Shown here: piece by piece, positions 60,283 through 64,000 of the stretch
Layout of the letters: every line of letters begins with the position of its first letter
Position numbering within the stretch: the stretch's first letter is position 1
Source of the DNA: Isoetes taiwanensis
Taxonomy: Eukaryota; Streptophyta; Lycopodiopsida; Isoetales; Isoetaceae
Direction: 5' to 3'
Length of the DNA: 64,000 nt
Assembly: GCA_021234155.1 (NCBI GenBank)
Contig: JAJEKV010000085.1
Coordinates: 248,001 to 312,000 of the forward strand
Notes under the pieces: model-generated
Database searches by the model: none
Seen by the model: only the letters and a program-made list of their open reading frames with translations
Told to the model about the DNA's origin: nothing
Position numbers and translations under genes: made by a program

Positions 60283-62373
60283 AGCAAGACCAGTCATACG
60301 TAAACGCCACAAGGAAATTTGTTTATTTCAAATGCTTTAATTTGATGTAACTTCAAAGTAGTCCCAATTACATCAGATATCAGGGTGCCAGCATTGATCA
60401 ATAAGTCTCCTTTTCAATCTAATACTAGATCATTCAGAGCTTGGTAGATCCTGGAAACTTAGAGCTAGGAAACCATGCCAAACTAGGAGTTCTACGAGGC
60501 CAGGAAATACAGTGCAACATTTTTATGAATGTCATGTACAAATTTATTTTTAAACTAAATAAAATAGATGCTATCACTGTTCTGTCTCAGTGAGCTAGTA
60601 CCTTCTGACTATAGGATTTAATGAAACCCCACCAGATTATGTAGGTCGCATAAAGAAGATACATGTATGACAAAAGTAAAGTCAGTAGCAGGCTTTACCT
60701 TTATAATTATCACATCTACAACGTCGCAACATTGAAAAAATAACATTGTCAAGGTGGAATTGCAGTTGTGTCCATGCTCACCATGTGGATGAGCATGTTC
60801 CTCATTTGATTGCAAAGTGCTTTTGATACATTATCCAAACATAGTTCTGTCTGAACCTCCTTTCAAAAGTACTCAGCTCATATGATCTTCCTTTCAAAAG
60901 TTTTTAACAGACTCATGTTCTTCAGAGTTCTATCTCAAATTCTTATTATTTGAAATAGGCAGACCTATCAGTCATCTTTCACATGCAAATATGAAGGGAC
61001 ATAGTATATTCAATGTCAAGAATGTTATTCAAATTCCAGGCTAGAAACCAACTTATGTCAAAACAATAGCTAGCCAGTTCGCTTGAGCACAAAACATTTT
61101 AAAGAGCCCAGTAGATTTCATTCACGGACAAGAGGATAATACACAATGTAGGGTAGACTTTTAGGAACGATGGCAGGAGTTGAGTGTCCTGTTTGCCATC
61201 CTAATCCACATCAAGCTAGAACTAGATTAGAGCTATCATTAGAAAAAAAGTGAGGTCTCTTGGTGTCCCCATTCTTTTATTTCTACCTCATCTTACTTAT
61301 TTTTTAGTTGAAGTTTTCGAGGGGCAACCAAAATAAATCCGAATTTGGAGCTACATAAATATCCAATGTCTTTTTGCCACATTGCCACATAAGATAACCA
61401 AATCCTCACGAAAATTTTCACGAAGACCGAAACTCTTTGAACTCGTGTGCTTTGATTGTGCATTCATGCTATAGATTCGGGCTCCCCTTTTCCTTTGAAT
61501 TTATTGCTATCAATCGTGATCCAAGGAATGCATTTCTTTCTCTCCAAGTTTCATTCTTTAGGTAAGTTAGATTTATCCTGCCGTTCTAGTTTGAGGATCT
61601 ATCTCTAAATTTGAATTGCATTTCCCACACACAAGAATTCAAAATTTTGAATATCTTTTGAACTTTAAGATTTGAATTCAAATTTCCCACACATCATCAG
61701 ATACATAAGAGTGATGGATCCTAATTGTAAGTTTTTTGGCCTGTTCTTACCATGATTCAACTTAGAATTACCCTTCCGTCAGAAGAATATGGAAAATCAA
61801 GCACTTCTACAGCTGGGCAACAAGGAAAGAAGATTGATTTGAATGCTTTGCGAATGAGTGGGGCCAAAAATTATGACATTTGGGCTGTAGAGAACTGTGC
61901 CCACGAAATCCTTTGATAGGAAAGCATCCTAATTTTACTTGTTTAACAGGGCTTATCAAATTCGCGTGTGAAGGGCGGGCAGGGCTACTTGGCTACTGCG
62001 AGAGCATGGCACGCGATAACATGCAATTGACCATTCAAAATAATAGACTTTCATATTCTTTGAAGCAGAAAGAAATAGAGCCTTGTAATTTGAAAAAAGA
62101 AATTGGAGAAAAAGAAAGGTGTGGCTTGGTGAGTTGAAATATTACCTTGCCGCTATCCCCGAATTGTTCCCAGAAATAACCTTAATCGATCAGCAGCATT
62201 CTTACCATTTCCAATGCTGGCCGTTAAAAACGTGTGGAGGTGTCTGCCATTGCTGTTATCTTCATGATTAAACTTTGGATATTTAAGATCATCCATCTTA
62301 GATGTTATTGTTGGTGCAGAAGAGCTTGTGCCTTCTAATTTTAGAATTGCTGGAGAGCTTGACATTCTAAGAA
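60283..62373. other. Non-coding stretch
   Basis: A minus-strand frame near 60815 begins with a histidine-rich stretch (NEEHAHPHGEHGHNCN) but cannot be assigned. A frame at 61880-62137 is unassigned. No RNA gene is visible. Confidence 0.35.
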
Positions 62374-63181
62374 AGTAGATCTTGGTGTCACGTTCCTGAG
62401 ACACCGACATAAATGGGTAGAAGCGACTACTCATAAACTTCCAGACGGTTTTGCTCAGTTGGTTAGGCTGGGGTGGTTAAAGAATGTTACATTTGGTATC
62501 AGAGCAGGGCTCGAGTTTGAGTATCCCTGGAGGCAAGTATGACCTAGAATACCATTGGATGGTAGGTCATGAGTTGGTCTCGGACACCATGTGGCATATG
62601 GTTTATGATGCTCGAGGACGAGCATAGTTCTAGTGGGAGAGATTGTAACAGACCCATGAGAGACCGTTCGAGTAGATCTTGATGTCGTGTTCCCCAGACA
62701 CTAGCATAAATGGATAAACACGACTACTCATAAACATCTAGATGTTTTTGCCCAGTTGGTTAAGGGCATGTCGGTTAGAAACATTACAATGGGTAGAAGT
62801 GACTACTCATAAACGTCTAGATAGTTTTGCCAAATTAGTTAAGGGCATGTCGGTTAGGAACGTTACGTTTGGTATTAGAGCAGGGTCCAAGTTCGAGTCT
62901 CCATGGGGGCATAAATGGCATGGATGTCATAGGACATATAATTTTCACCATTGAGGGGAAGTACAATTGGACACGTACAATGTGGTTGTGTCCACAATAG
63001 AAGCATGATGCTCGAGGATGAGCATAGTTCTAGTGGAAGAGATTGTAACGGACCTATGGGAGATCGCTCGAGTGGATGCATTCTCGAGACACTAGCATAA
63101 ATGGGTAGAAGTGACTACTCTTAAACGTCTAGACGGTTTTGCACAGTTGGTTAAGAGCATGTCGGTTAGGAACATTTAACG
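62374..63181 (+). mobile_element. Tandem TRIM array: LTR-internal-LTR-internal-LTR
   Basis: Three LTR copies alternate with two short internal regions. LTR1 (62374-62491, start truncated) ends GAATGTTACA. The middle LTR (62644-62867) starts TGTAACAGACCCATG and holds an 80-bp internal duplication. LTR3 (63044 to about 63181) starts TGTAACGGACCTATG. Primer sites TGGTATCAGAGC (62494-62505) and TGGTATTAGAGC (62870-62881) follow LTRs 1 and 2. Polypurine-like TAGTGGGAGAGAT and TAGTGGAAGAGAT precede LTRs 2 and 3. The internal regions are about 150-180 bp and non-coding. Confidence 0.85.
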
Positions 63182-63590
63182 ATAGACCACACCACCCCAT
63201 GGTGTCCAAGACCAATGATGTACCGTCCAACAGTATGCCGGGTCATACTTGCCCCCATAGTGATTCGAACTCGCAGCTAAAATTTCTAATCCACCATATC
63301 AACACAATGTCCAACTATGCAATGACACCATTCACAAAATGAATCTGCCATTTTCTATAGAGGACTCTATGCGTTAAAATACTAAGCCCACCGTGGCAAT
63401 ATAGATGCTTAGATCAAACGTAATATGTACTCACATAGAACTTCTTGGATGGCCAAATGGTTTATCGTATACAAAACACCTCATATCTTTCCAAATTTGT
63501 CTATCTTGCTAAACATAATAAGCAAGTCAAGTTAAAGATGCTTGTTACATAGGTCAAGTGTGTTGACCATCAACGGCAAATTTGGCATAT
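63182..63590. other. Non-coding stretch
   Basis: This is the flank of the TRIM array. No gene or element is recognised. Confidence 0.4.
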
Positions 63591-64000
63591 CCCGTCGATC
63601 CGAGACATCGGATCGACATTCTAGGATGGGGCGAGCATGCATGTCTTGCATGCATGCATGCGGCGCATGCCCTTCCTGGTTGGTGTTTTGCTATTTTAGG
63701 CGCGGTTCTGCAGCAACGTCTCATCGGCGCTTCCTCTTCTCTCAGCAGTACCTTATTCTCTTTGAATTGTTTCCAGGCAGGGGAGGGGCTTCTTCCTGCT
63801 TGGTTTGGCCAATTTGGCGTTTCTTTCTTGCTGTCCTTTTCCGGCCTTTAGCCTTCGTCCTGTGACCTTCGTCCTCGCTTCTAGTTTGATAAGGAAGTTC
63901 TCTGGTATTCGGGCAGTTTGTTGGTTTCATGCGAGCCCCATCCTAGAATCCCGTCGATCTGAGACATCGGATCGACATTCTAGGGTGGGGCGAGCATGCA
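63591..64000. repeat. Direct repeat with palindromic head, continuing past the window
   Basis: CCCGTCGATCYGAGACATCG, then GATCGACATTCTAGGRTGGGGC, begins at 63591 and again at 63950, a 359-bp offset. Each head is a hairpin, GTCGATC...GATCGAC. Before the second copy, CCCCATCCTAGAAT (about 63936-63949) is the inverse of ATTCTAGGGTGGGG after it. The second copy therefore sits in a nested palindrome of about 60 bp. The window ends inside the second unit. Confidence 0.7.

Noticed and set aside
60618-60815. Histidine-rich minus-strand frame (NEEHAHPHGEHGHNCN) as a metal-binding protein
   Set aside because: Only about 20 residues look special, the rest is hydrophobic noise, and no exon signals or family match could be seen.
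61880-62137. 85-codon ORF as a gag-like protein
   Set aside because: A weak helical tail is the only feature; there is no zinc knuckle or capsid motif.

Overview
This is nuclear plant DNA, most likely from a fern or another non-seed land plant. The window has two multi-exon plastid-type genes with GT-AG introns, PLS-class PPR and DYW proteins with very regular repeats, and a dense, nested mixture of LTR retrotransposons, LINEs, Helitron ends and TIR elements. The Ty3/gypsy element resembles Tcn1/Sushi-like chromoviruses, a group I associate with mosses and lycophytes rather than flowering plants. The lineage call is an inference.

Layout. 1-2396: a young, non-autonomous LTR element whose interior is full of small hairpins with conserved loops. 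It is inserted in a decayed PPR gene (2397-3690, minus) that also carries a 475-bp TIR element. 3700-9970: non-coding DNA with a Helitron 3' end, dispersed repeats and a foldback element. 9985-12466: LINE pseudogene. 12467-13930: a second Helitron-like tail with a possible captured exon. 13931-20777: decayed gypsy element interrupted by a 1.74-kb solo-LTR-like insertion and a smaller insertion. 20990-23330: a gag remnant, a pogo-like DDE transposase remnant and a receptor-kinase fragment. 24442-26466 (minus): a PPR gene that stops inside its E domain. 28159-29082 (plus): a protein with an intact DYW deaminase domain but no PPR repeats, head to head with that PPR gene. 30000-32377: two TIR elements. 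33213-33653 (minus): frameshifted end of a NicO-type nickel transporter gene. 33971-41870: nearly full-length LINE with target-site duplications, followed by a heat-shock-element-like tandem array. 42840-51140: fragments of a different LINE family that ends in short tandem repeats instead of poly(A). 51932-57001: two divergently transcribed genes, a TPR protein related to SLOW GREEN 1 and an RlmN-type radical SAM rRNA methyltransferase. 58283-60282: a 1-kb tandem duplication. 62374-63181: a tandem TRIM array. 63591-64000: a palindromic direct repeat running off the window.

Only four loci look like possible host genes: the PPR, DYW, TPR and RlmN-like genes. All four plausibly act in organelle gene expression or plastid biogenesis. 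The most interesting biology is the PPR/DYW neighbour pair, which resembles a two-component RNA editing factor, and the hairpin arrays in the LTR element.
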